Below are positions 24,200-32,758 of a DNA stretch of 64,000 nt, piece by piece (the first letter of the stretch is position 1; every line of letters begins with the position of its first letter). The DNA is taken from contig NZ_JABSSU010000006.1 in the NCBI RefSeq assembly GCF_013213835.1, positions 124,001 through 188,000 on the forward strand, read 5' to 3'. Source of the stretch: Winogradskyella sp. (GTDB taxonomy: Bacteria > Bacteroidota > Bacteroidia > Flavobacteriales > Flavobacteriaceae). A program made the position numbers and the translations under genes. The notes under the pieces were generated by a model. The model did not search any database. It was not told where the DNA came from and saw nothing but the letters and a program-made list of their open reading frames with translations.

Positions 24200-25989
24200 T
24201 GAATTTAACTGATAATTTTTCGGATATTGACAAATCTATAGTTGTTTTACCATTCAAAAATATGAGTGGTGATAATAGCTACGATTACTTTTCTGATGGT
24301 ATTACCGAAGAAATTATCAATGCGCTATCAAAAGTTGAAGGGCTTAAAGTAACCGCAAGAACATCTTCGTTTGCGTTTAAAAATAAGCCTACGGATATTA
24401 GAATCATAGGAAATGAGTTGGGTGTCACAAATGCGGTTGAAGGTAGTATTAGAATTGCAAAAGATAGGATTCGTATATCAACGCAATTAACACGTACTGA
24501 TAACGGATTTCTCTTATGGTCCGAAAAGTTCGACAGGCAATTAGACGATGTGTTTGCACTACAAGATGAAATAAGTCTGTTGATTGCAGATAAAATAAGA
24601 GAGAACTTTGGACATATTGAAATTGAGGATTCCCTATCAACAATTCATACGCAAAACTTAAAAGCCTATCAATGGTATCTCAAAGGCAGACATTATCAAT
24701 TAACCTGGAATTTGGTTAATATGGAGAGAGCTATTGAATTTTATAAAAAAAGTGCTAATATCGATTCCAATTATGCAGACCCATTAGTAGCGATAGGTTG
24801 GTGTTACGGAATAATTGCAAGTTGGCGTCATATAGATAGAGATGAAGGCTTGAAAAAAGCAAATGAATATCTTACAAAAGGTTATAAGTTAGATCCAAAT
24901 TCTTATATGGGACATTTTTCGAAAGCTACAATTAGTTTTTGGGGTAACTGGCAGTTTAAGAAAGGCTATCAAGAATTAAAAAAATGTTTGGAGGTTAATC
25001 CGTTCTATGGTGATGCAAACGAAGCACTAGCAGAACTGTATACAGCAAATGGGCTTTTTGATGAAGCTTTAAAGGAAACAGATCATATTCTTAAAATAAA
25101 TCCGTTATCGCCTAATCACTACTATACAAGAGGTAACATTTTCTACCTACAAGGTGATTTTGATATGGCAATAAAATGTTTTGAGAGTTCTTTAAAGATT
25201 GATACTACTTTTGATTTAAGCAGACATCTAAAATTAGCTTGTCTGATATTCAAAAAGAATAAAAAAGATGCCATAACATTCGCAAGGACGTTTTTAAGTG
25301 ATAAGTTTTTAGCTATAATTGAAGAGTTATATAATGCCATTAATAACAATCAGACTGCCGAATATAACGAGTTGTTGTTAACCGATGGAGAAAACTTGAT
25401 GGTCTTTTGGGATTTATATTACTTAGTATATTGTAATAAAGTAGAAGAAGCTCTAAACCGTTTAGAGGTATTGGTAGAAGATAGAATCGGACAAGTTATC
25501 AACTTCCAGTTTGACCCATTTTTAGAACCATTAAGGGAAACGAATAGATATAAAAAATTAGTAGAAGGTGTTTCTGCGAGTGAAGAAATTAAGAATCTAA
25601 TTGTTCCGCAATCAACCTATACATCAGTATTAACATTCTCTGATGCTGATTCCTCAAAGTTAAAAGCACAATTAGACAAGGTTTTAAGCAAGTCCAAACT
25701 ATATTTAAATCCAGAAATATCGTTACGAGTATTAGCAAAAGAATTAGACATCAACCCAAATAAACTGTCAAAGTTCATTAACGATAATCTAAAAACCAAT
25801 TTTAATGAGCTTATCAATACCCATCGTTTAGTCCACTTCAAACAAATTTCATTAAAACCAGAAAACAAACATCTTACCTTATTAGGGCTAGCCTACGATA
25901 GTGGTTTTAACTCAAAGACAGTTTTTAATACTTACTTCAAAAAGGTAGAAGGAATAACACCAAAACAGTGGTTAAAGTTACAACTTTAG
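24199..25989 (+). CDS. TolB-like / TPR / AraC-type HTH transcriptional regulator
   Basis: A 596-residue one-component regulator. Residues 10-140 form the TolB-like N-terminal region of CadC/cyclase-type proteins (SIVVLPFKNMSGDNSYDYFS, GITEEIINALSKVEGLKV). Residues about 150-350 hold TPR repeats (the segment LYTANGLFDEALKETDHIL and repeats around it). The C-terminal 110 residues are an AraC-type HTH (LRVLAKELDINPNKLSKFIN; FNTYFKKVEGITPKQW). The start is TTG 24199, directly at an inverted repeat; ATG 24262 is the next possibility. It converges on a nucleotide cyclase gene (10-base gap). Confidence 0.85.
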   Translation: MNLTDNFSDIDKSIVVLPFKNMSGDNSYDYFSDGITEEIINALSKVEGLKVTARTSSFAFKNKPTDIRIIGNELGVTNAVEGSIRIAKDRIRISTQLTRTDNGFLLWSEKFDRQLDDVFALQDEISLLIADKIRENFGHIEIEDSLSTIHTQNLKAYQWYLKGRHYQLTWNLVNMERAIEFYKKSANIDSNYADPLVAIGWCYGIIASWRHIDRDEGLKKANEYLTKGYKLDPNSYMGHFSKATISFWGNWQFKKGYQELKKCLEVNPFYGDANEALAELYTANGLFDEALKETDHILKINPLSPNHYYTRGNIFYLQGDFDMAIKCFESSLKIDTTFDLSRHLKLACLIFKKNKKDAITFARTFLSDKFLAIIEELYNAINNNQTAEYNELLLTDGENLMVFWDLYYLVYCNKVEEALNRLEVLVEDRIGQVINFQFDPFLEPLRETNRYKKLVEGVSASEEIKNLIVPQSTYTSVLTFSDADSSKLKAQLDKVLSKSKLYLNPEISLRVLAKELDINPNKLSKFINDNLKTNFNELINTHRLVHFKQISLKPENKHLTLLGLAYDSGFNSKTVFNTYFKKVEGITPKQWLKLQL

Positions 25990-25998
25990 AAGTTGAAC

Positions 25999-27093
25999 CT
26001 ATACCTTTTTTATTTCATAAATAGTTATCGGTTGCTCTTTCCCTTTAAGTTGATGTTGTCCTTTATTAATAACTTTATAGCGTTCACCTAAGCTTAATTT
26101 CTTAATTGAGTTTTCAGAAATTAGTAAATCAGCATTGTAAGTATTCGTGTAACTTAAAATTCTAGCTGTAGTATTCAAAACATCACCTGTAAAGAAAATG
26201 TCTTTTTTTAACGCACCTATCTCACCTGCAGTCACTTGGCCGAAATGTAAAGCTGCTTTGAAATCTGGTATAAAGTTGTATTTTTTCTGAAAGTAGTTTT
26301 TTTGCTTTTGCAAAGCAATTTTCATATCAAAAAAGCATTTAATACAGTGATTATCTTTTAAACCTGTATTCAATTTCCAAGTAATGACAATTTCATCACC
26401 TACATATTGATATACCACACCGTAGTTTTTTAAGATAGCATCTGAAAAACTTTGATAGTAGTCTCTTAATAATTTGAAGTACATTTTATGACCTAATTTT
26501 TCAGCAATAGTTGTAGAATCTTTCATATCTACAAACATAAAAATTCGGTTTTCATCCACTGGTTTGTGATAACGACCAGTGAAGAAGTTATATAAAATGT
26601 TCTGTCCTATATTTTCGCTAATCTCAGCATAGAGCAATGACGCCATTAAAGAGAATAAAAGTTGAATACCTGTGCTAATATGTGTAATGCTGTAGAAGAA
26701 AATCAAATATTGGTTCCATACAGCTTTACTAAAAACCGAAGCTTTCATTTCTATGCTAGCTGCAAGCATATAAAAAACAAATATTAGTATGAACATTATA
26801 AGGCCATACAAAAAAAACTTCCCAAAGAACTTTTCTGGAAAACTCTTATTTGTGAATAAATTATTGATATAGAAAACCTCGATTACACCTACAAAACATC
26901 CTATGAAAAAAATGCTTGTACTGGCAAATAGAACAATTATGGGTGTTATCCTTATGGCGGATTCGGGTGTATTCGAACCGTCACCTAAAATTGCATATTC
27001 TGTCCATAGGAAAGCCCAAGAAATAAATAACCAGATGATTCCAAAAGGGAGTATACGTTTAAGATAATATTTGTTTTTGGCCGATAGTGACAT
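25999..27093 (-). CDS. Membrane-bound class III adenylate/guanylate cyclase
   Basis: A 364-residue protein. Four to five membrane helices fill residues 13-160, followed by a class III cyclase domain (about 180-364). Metal-binding acidic residues are in MFVDMKDST (D189) and YQYVGDEIVITW (D233). The conserved HFGQVTAGEIG and FTGDVLNTTARI segments follow. It makes a cyclic nucleotide; purine choice cannot be read safely. It is convergent with the TPR/AraC regulator and divergent from the serine hydrolase, so the regulator's operator region lies next to its own promoter. Confidence 0.9.
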   Translation of the reverse strand: MSLSAKNKYYLKRILPFGIIWLFISWAFLWTEYAILGDGSNTPESAIRITPIIVLFASTSIFFIGCFVGVIEVFYINNLFTNKSFPEKFFGKFFLYGLIMFILIFVFYMLAASIEMKASVFSKAVWNQYLIFFYSITHISTGIQLLFSLMASLLYAEISENIGQNILYNFFTGRYHKPVDENRIFMFVDMKDSTTIAEKLGHKMYFKLLRDYYQSFSDAILKNYGVVYQYVGDEIVITWKLNTGLKDNHCIKCFFDMKIALQKQKNYFQKKYNFIPDFKAALHFGQVTAGEIGALKKDIFFTGDVLNTTARILSYTNTYNADLLISENSIKKLSLGERYKVINKGQHQLKGKEQPITIYEIKKV

Positions 27094-27136
27094 TCTTACA
27101 AAGTAATTAAACTTTTCAACTAATACTTACCAAAAA

Positions 27137-27208
27137 GTTCTAAATCTCATTTCTTAAGTTCCGAATTTCATTTCAGAACGACTGCCCTTGCATTTCGCAA
27201 CACCTTTG
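27137..27208 (+). promoter_or_regulatory. Shared operator copy 1 in front of the serine hydrolase
   Basis: AAGTTCCGAA, 6 bases, TTCAGAACGA spans 27156-27181 and is a near-palindrome (GTTCnGAA...TTCnGAAC). A weaker repeat of the same layout, GTTCTAAA, 6 bases, TTCTTAAG (27137-27158), overlaps it, 21-22 bases upstream. The core TTTG of a degenerate -7 box (CACCTTTG) begins at 27205, 24 bases after the site. The same site and spacing recur at 29786. Confidence 0.7.
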
Positions 27209-27258
27209 TAACATCAAAATTTATTAATCAGCTCATTAAGGGCATAAAACGAACAGTT

Positions 27259-28524
27259 ATGTTATACAAAACAAAGACTACAATCAAAGGAGCTTTATTC
27301 ATTCTATTAGCAACATTTACAATAGCCTGCTCAAACGATGATGATGCTATTTCAGAAATTCCTTCATCCTCTGAAATTCTGACCCAAGAAGACTTAACGT
27401 CATATTTGCAGCAAGTCATGGATGAGAAAGAAGTAGCAGGATTTGCAATCAACATCATAAAAGATGATAATGTGGACTACACAAAGTCATTTGGATATCA
27501 AAATATAGAACAAGACGCTTTATTTAGTAATCAAACAGTAATAAATATTGCCTCATTAAGTAAAACCTATGTAGCGGCGGCTACTGTAAAAGCTATTGAG
27601 CAAGGCTATTTTGCTTTAGATACACCTATTAATGAAATACTTCCGGTAGATATAGTTAATCTCAAAAATCCTGAAGCCATAATTACGGTAAAACATTTAG
27701 TGACCCATACTTCGGGTATCATTGATGACCCAAGTACTTACATCACAACAAATTATTTTGTCTTGCCAAATCAAGATATGACCACATCTGGTGCGAATAT
27801 TTTGGTAAATCAGTTAGGGCTTTCAATCACTAACTCTGTGCCATTAGATGAGTATTTAGCAGAATATTTTGTTGAGGATGGAGAACTCTATGGTGAAGCT
27901 AACTTCATAAATGCTATACCAGGAAATACGTGGTCGTATTCAAATGTAGCAACCTCATTAATGGGCTTTGTTATAGAATCTGCAACTGAAATTGACTTTG
28001 CAACCTATGTCCAATTAAACATTATAGAACCATAGCAAATGAATAACACAACATTCAATGTGTTAGAAGTGGACTTTTCTCAAACGGCAGTACCCTATTT
28101 AGATAAGAACACACCATTACCTTTTTATGGTAACCACGGATACCCGGAAGGCAGCATACATACTTCGAATAATGACTTAAGTAATTATTTGTTAGATATG
28201 ATAAAGGGTATAAAAGGACAATCTAATACACTTTTTTCAAATGAATATTACCAATTACTATTTACAGAGCAATTAGAAGATACTGTTGTTCCCAATTTTT
28301 TTGCAGAAAATCACGGTATATACTGGTATAAGAAAGGTAATCACTGGTCTCACGGTGGAAATAGTTTGGGAGTTTCAAGTCATATGCAAATAGAGGCAGA
28401 CGGCTCTTATGGGTTCTCAATTATAGCAAATATGGATGCGACATTCTCTGATAATACACCACAATGGGAAGAAGTACTTCAATTAGTCACTGTAGGTATT
28501 CAAAATTACGTCCAAAACAATTAA
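27259..28524 (+). pseudogene. Serine hydrolase (class C beta-lactamase family) broken by an amber codon
   Basis: Two frames, 27259-28035 and 28039-28524, are in the same phase and separated by TAG at 28033-28035. Joined, they give about 421 residues with a complete family layout: lipoprotein signal (TIACSN, C24), SxxK at S99-K102 (ASLSKTY), YSN (WSYSNVATS) and the late HGG (WSHGGNSLG). The break falls in the conserved EPLGMxxT region, here EP-stop-QMNNTTF, where Leu (TTG) is expected; TTG to TAG needs one base change. A recent pseudogene, a read-through candidate or a sequencing error. Confidence 0.8.
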
Positions 28525-28544
28525 TCAATTAATTCCATTTAAAA

Positions 28545-29420
28545 ATGATACCAAAACATAATATAAAAAGAATACTTCTTGCTGGCGGAACAGGCTATCT
28601 CGGTAATTATATCGCAGGGGAAATGAAAGAGAGAGGTTTGACAGGATTGCTAATAGCACGGAGTCCAGAAAAGCTACAACATCTTGAGTCTTCAAGATTA
28701 CAAATTGTAAAAGCAGAAGTAACAAGTGCTAATACATTAACAGGTATTGCAAATAATGTAGATACCGTAATTTCTACTGTAGGTATAACACGTCAAAAGG
28801 ACGGATTAACATATATGGACGTGGATTACAGAGCTAATCTTAATCTACTTAATGAAGCAAAAAAAGCTGGAGTTAGAAAATTTATCTATGTGTCAGCAAT
28901 AAATGGTAATAAGCACAGAAACTTGAAAATTCTAGAAGCAAAAGAAGCTTTTGTAGATGAATTGAAGAAATCAGGTTTAGAGTATACTATAGTCCGACCT
29001 AATGGTTTCTTTTCAGATATGAAAGACTTTTTAGATATGGCTAAAAAAGGAAAGGTTTACCTCTTTGGAAATGGTGAGCAATTACTAAATCCAATTCACG
29101 GTGAAGACCTTGCAAAATTGTGTTTGGATTTAGTGGATGATGACGTAAAAGAAATTTCTGTTGGTGGTCCTGACATTCTAACACATAATGAGATAGCAGA
29201 ATTAGCATTTAGCGCGCAAGGTAAAGTACCGTCAATTTTGCACTTACCAGACTGGATAAGAAGGCTAACCCTATGGGCTGTCCGAAAATTTACTTCAATA
29301 AGTACGTATGGTCCTTTAGAGTTTTTTTTAACACTTATGGCAGATGATAATGTAGCTATGCGTTATGGAAAAAACAAACTTCAAGATTTCTATTTAATAG
29401 AAGCTCGTAATTCTCAATAA
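28545..29420 (+). CDS. NAD(P)-binding SDR/NmrA-like protein
   Basis: A 291-residue atypical SDR. The N-terminal ILLAGGTGYLGNYIAGEM is the extended Rossmann motif; TVISTVGITRQKDG and YTIVRPNGFFSDM are typical of NmrA-like and complex-I-assembly-like members. It probably binds NAD(P) and acts on, or senses, a redox partner. It begins 20 bases after the serine hydrolase and so shares its promoter, followed 5 bases later by a DUF983 gene. Confidence 0.85.
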   Translation: MIPKHNIKRILLAGGTGYLGNYIAGEMKERGLTGLLIARSPEKLQHLESSRLQIVKAEVTSANTLTGIANNVDTVISTVGITRQKDGLTYMDVDYRANLNLLNEAKKAGVRKFIYVSAINGNKHRNLKILEAKEAFVDELKKSGLEYTIVRPNGFFSDMKDFLDMAKKGKVYLFGNGEQLLNPIHGEDLAKLCLDLVDDDVKEISVGGPDILTHNEIAELAFSAQGKVPSILHLPDWIRRLTLWAVRKFTSISTYGPLEFFLTLMADDNVAMRYGKNKLQDFYLIEARNSQ

Positions 29421-29425
29421 TTAAT

Positions 29426-29776
29426 GTGATGATACGTAAAATTTTAGGCAATAAATGTCCCAATTGTAACGAAGGACATATTTACAGTAAAAAGAATATC
29501 TACTTCAATTTTTTTTCAAATAAGATGAATAAACAGTGCAGTAATTGTGGATATAAATTCGAAAAAGAACCAGGGTTTTTCTTTGGTGCTATGTATGTTA
29601 GTTATGTACTTACCGTAGCAGAAGCTATAGCAGTCTTTGTTTTAGGAAGATTATTTTTTGAGTCTCTTTACGATATGAGAATAGTCTTTTGGATAGGATT
29701 AACACTATTACTCTTGTCGACTTTTAATATGAGAATTTCCAGGATAATTTGGATTTATCTAATGCGAAAAATATAA
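29426..29776 (+). CDS. DUF983 family membrane protein
   Basis: A 116-residue protein with an N-terminal zinc-ribbon-like pair of CxxC knuckles (KCPNCNEG and QCSNCGY), then two membrane helices (about 50-75 and 80-105). This matches DUF983, of unknown function. It lies in the operon begun by the serine hydrolase and ends 93 bases before the next promoter region. Confidence 0.85.
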   Translation: MMIRKILGNKCPNCNEGHIYSKKNIYFNFFSNKMNKQCSNCGYKFEKEPGFFFGAMYVSYVLTVAEAIAVFVLGRLFFESLYDMRIVFWIGLTLLLLSTFNMRISRIIWIYLMRKI

Positions 29777-29785
29777 GCACAAAAG

Positions 29786-29838
29786 AAGTTCGGAAAAGTA
29801 ATTCAGAACGATTTGATACACTACATAGAAGACATTTG
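29786..29838 (+). promoter_or_regulatory. Shared operator copy 2 in front of the alcohol dehydrogenase operon
   Basis: AAGTTCGGAA, 6 bases, TTCAGAACGA spans 29786-29811 and matches copy 1 at 27156 in all conserved positions. The TTTG core of the degenerate -7 box (GACATTTG, 29831-29838) begins at 29835, 24 bases after the site, exactly as in copy 1. Poor -7 boxes plus a fixed upstream site are typical of activator-dependent promoters. Confidence 0.75.
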
Positions 29839-29869
29839 CAGAGTAAATTTTTAAAAATAAAAAAAAGTT

Positions 29870-30784
29870 ATGAAAGCGGTAGTATATAAAAAATATGGAG
29901 GTCCAGAAGTACTTCAATTCAAGGATGTACCTAAACCTATAGTTAAGCCTAACGAAATTTTAATTAAAGTAATAGCAACATCCGTTACTGCTGGTGATGT
30001 ACGTCTTCGAGCATCTAATTTCCCACCATTGTTTTGGCTACCTGCACGATTGATTTTTGGATTATTTAGACCTAAAAAACAAATATTGGGTCACGAGTTT
30101 TCAGGAATTATTGTTGATGCTGGACTAAAAGTTTCAAAATTTGAAATAGGTGATGCTGTATTTGGTACTACATCAATGCTAAAAACAGGAGCATATGCCG
30201 AATTTATGGCAGTACCCGAATTATGGAAACAAGGAGCATTAGCAATTAAACCAACAAATTTAGATTTTAAACAAGCAGCTGTGCTTCCTATTGGTGCAAT
30301 GACAGCATTATTTTTATTAAAAAAGGCAGAGACTTATAAGGGTAAAAGAATCTTAATATATGGAGCTTCTGGTAGCGTAGGTAGTTATGCTGTCCAAATG
30401 GCGAAATTTTTCGGTGCAGAAGTAACAGGCGTATGTAGTAATCGCAATATAGAAATGGTAACCGCACTGGGTGCAGACACAGTTATTGATTATACAAAAG
30501 AAGATTTTACAAAAACAGACAAAACATTTGATATTGTTTTTGATGCTGTTGGTAAGTTAACTAAAGCAGAGGCAAAAACTGTCCTTTTCAAAGGCGGGAA
30601 ATATGTTACAACCAAAATGTTTACTAAAGAAAGTAAAGCCTCTTTAGAAGAAGTGAAAAGTATGGTTGAAAATCAGGCAATCCGTCCATTTATAGATAAA
30701 ACTTACCCTTTAGAAGATATTCAAAAAGCACACGCTTATGTTGATACAGGTAGAAAGCGTGGAAATATTTCAATAATAATTTAA
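29870..30784 (+). CDS. MDR-superfamily NAD(P)-dependent alcohol dehydrogenase / quinone reductase
   Basis: A 304-residue medium-chain dehydrogenase/reductase. A GroES-like N-terminal domain (VVYKKYGGPEVLQFKDVPKP) includes LGHEFSGIIVDAG, followed by a Rossmann fold with IYGASGSVGSYAVQMAKFFG. Zinc-binding cysteines are absent, which points to the quinone-oxidoreductase (zeta-crystallin) branch. It is the first gene of a six-gene operon to 34437 under operator copy 2. Confidence 0.9.
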   Translation: MKAVVYKKYGGPEVLQFKDVPKPIVKPNEILIKVIATSVTAGDVRLRASNFPPLFWLPARLIFGLFRPKKQILGHEFSGIIVDAGLKVSKFEIGDAVFGTTSMLKTGAYAEFMAVPELWKQGALAIKPTNLDFKQAAVLPIGAMTALFLLKKAETYKGKRILIYGASGSVGSYAVQMAKFFGAEVTGVCSNRNIEMVTALGADTVIDYTKEDFTKTDKTFDIVFDAVGKLTKAEAKTVLFKGGKYVTTKMFTKESKASLEEVKSMVENQAIRPFIDKTYPLEDIQKAHAYVDTGRKRGNISIII

Positions 30785-30794
30785 AACTACAAAA

Positions 30795-31373
30795 ATGAAG
30801 AATATACTAATAATCAATGGTCATCCAGACAAAGAAAGTTTCAACTGGGCCTTATCAGAAAGTTATACTAAAGGCGCTATTATGGCAGGTGCTAAAGTAG
30901 AAACGATAAACCTTATAGACTTAAAGTTTGACCCTAACTTAAAATACGGGTATCGCATTCCATATCCTTTAGAGCCAGATTTAGAAGAGTCTATTGCTAA
31001 AATTAAGAATGCAGACCACATCGTTTGGTTTTTTCCAATGTGGTGGTATGGTACGCCAGCATTATTAAAAGGATTTATAGATAGAACATTCTTACCAGGT
31101 GTAACATTCAAATATCAAAAAGGAAAAGTATTTCCAAATAAATTACTAAAAGGAAAAACGTCAAGAATGGTCATAACATCAGATACGGTAAGCTGGTATC
31201 ATAGCTTGGTTATGAAAAAACCAGTGATTAATCATATGAAAAAAGGAGTATTAGAGTTTTGCGGCATTAAGCCCGTAAAGACTACCTATTTAGCCCCTGT
31301 CAAAAGTTCTTCTTTAGAACAACGTAAAAAATGGCTCTATAAAGTCGGAAAACTTGGAGAGCAATTAAAATGA
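30795..31373 (+). CDS. NAD(P)H-dependent oxidoreductase of the NQO/KefF type
   Basis: A 192-residue flavodoxin-fold enzyme: NILIINGHPDKESFNWALSE is the flavin phosphate loop, and HIVWFFPMWWYGTPALLKG and FIDRTFLPGVTF are hallmarks of NQO1/KefF-like reductases. It reduces quinones or nitroaromatics with NAD(P)H. It follows the MDR gene by 10 bases. It differs from the two MdaB-type enzymes, so the window holds at least three flavodoxin-fold reductase types. Confidence 0.9.
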   Translation: MKNILIINGHPDKESFNWALSESYTKGAIMAGAKVETINLIDLKFDPNLKYGYRIPYPLEPDLEESIAKIKNADHIVWFFPMWWYGTPALLKGFIDRTFLPGVTFKYQKGKVFPNKLLKGKTSRMVITSDTVSWYHSLVMKKPVINHMKKGVLEFCGIKPVKTTYLAPVKSSSLEQRKKWLYKVGKLGEQLK

Positions 31374-31395
31374 AGTTTAACATAAATCAAACAAC

Positions 31396-31806
31396 ATGAA
31401 CAAAACAGTTAAAAAATCAAGAATAAAACCTGTCCACATTTCAGGCGGTAAGTGGTTAAAGAATACGAAATTGCCTAAAGGAGTTCAAGAAGGATACCCC
31501 TATGGTTTAGATTTTGTAGTGATTCGTTATAGTACAGACAAAATAGGTGAAGGACCTAATTTACACGTGCATCCATATGACGAGATATTTCATATTCTAG
31601 AAGGACGTGCCGAATTTACAGTTGGAGATTCAAAATTTGTGGCAGAAAAAGGGGATTTAGTTATTGGACCTGCAAACATACCTCATTCGTACAAAAATCT
31701 AGGTCCAGGCAAATTAGATTCCGTAGACTTTCATTTAAGCAATGAATGGATACAATACGATATGCCAATAGATGGAGAAAAACTAAGTGTTTTAGAATTA
31801 AGATAA
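31396..31806 (+). CDS. Cupin-domain protein
   Basis: A 136-residue single cupin. Motif 1 is GPNLHVHPYDEIFHILEG (metal ligands H, H, E), motif 2 GDLVIGPANIPHSYKN. A metal-dependent dioxygenase, isomerase or binding protein; substrate not readable. It lies between two flavin reductases in the operator-copy-2 operon (22-base and 26-base gaps), so it may handle a quinone or a ring-cleavage product (inferred). Confidence 0.85.
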   Translation: MNKTVKKSRIKPVHISGGKWLKNTKLPKGVQEGYPYGLDFVVIRYSTDKIGEGPNLHVHPYDEIFHILEGRAEFTVGDSKFVAEKGDLVIGPANIPHSYKNLGPGKLDSVDFHLSNEWIQYDMPIDGEKLSVLELR

Positions 31807-31832
31807 AAAAGAATAATAGAATATAGAAAGCC

Positions 31833-32756
31833 ATGTCAAACAGAAAAATCTTTCAAGCAACAACGCTATTACTTTTTTTGGCCATGTTTATCAATGCACA
31901 GGAGAAAACAAGATTTAATAATATTTCATTCAATGAATCCTTGGCAAGCGTTCAAAGAAAATTGGATTCTATTTCAGAAAACATAACCGTTATAGGAATC
32001 AGAGAACCTAATTTTCCATTATCTCACAATAATGAAACTCACCTGATTGCCACTAATATTAGGTTCGATGGAGGGAATTTAGATAGAGCTGTTTTTACTT
32101 TTTCTGATAACAGATTATCCTATATTCAGGCTTCTGGGAATATCACAAACACACTAGTTTCAAACATAAAGTGCGATCCGGTCTTATACTTAAATTATCG
32201 ATTTTACAAGTCACATATTCTTTTTATCGATAGCGACAAAGATCTTGCATGGCAATTAACTTCTGAATCTTTACATACCAATTTATTCGCTTGGGATAAT
32301 CCTTATTTGTATGCTAACAAAGGTGATGTGGTCAATTACAAGCAATCAGTAAAAGTGCCAGATTTTTTAAGGATGGGAGGGGAATTAGATGATCTCCTAC
32401 CACTATTAAAACAGAACAGTGAGTTTATAGAAATTCAGGAATTAGATACGACTGATGGAAGTTCCAAAACTCAAATCAATTGTTTTGGAATTGAATTCGC
32501 TGGCTTCCCTAGAAAATTTGAAGCGCGTTTCGAAAATGGCACATTAAAAAAAGTTTGGATCTTAACTGCGAAGGGAGAGGAAAATCGCTTACGAACAAAA
32601 TTGACCAAAGAATATGGTCAGGTTAATTATGTAAACAAAGATTGGGAAGTGTTTAACAATTGGACTGTGCTTTTACGGAAGGATAAACCCGAAGTTCTCC
32701 TGTTAACGGATGATTTAGGTAAGACCTATAAAAATCAATATTTAAAACAAGAATAA
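31833..32756 (+). CDS. Secreted hypothetical protein
   Basis: A 307-residue protein with a signal peptide (TTLLLFLAMFINAQ, cleavage after about residue 23). No family recognised. The mature part is rich in short beta-strands and repeats a pattern seen twice: a FNNISFNESLASVQRKLDS-type segment early and NCFGIEFAGFPRKFEARFEN later. That suggests two similar domains of about 130 residues. It lies in the redox operon, 2 bases before the FMN reductase gene. Confidence 0.6.
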   Translation: MSNRKIFQATTLLLFLAMFINAQEKTRFNNISFNESLASVQRKLDSISENITVIGIREPNFPLSHNNETHLIATNIRFDGGNLDRAVFTFSDNRLSYIQASGNITNTLVSNIKCDPVLYLNYRFYKSHILFIDSDKDLAWQLTSESLHTNLFAWDNPYLYANKGDVVNYKQSVKVPDFLRMGGELDDLLPLLKQNSEFIEIQELDTTDGSSKTQINCFGIEFAGFPRKFEARFENGTLKKVWILTAKGEENRLRTKLTKEYGQVNYVNKDWEVFNNWTVLLRKDKPEVLLLTDDLGKTYKNQYLKQE

Positions 32757-32758
32757 TC

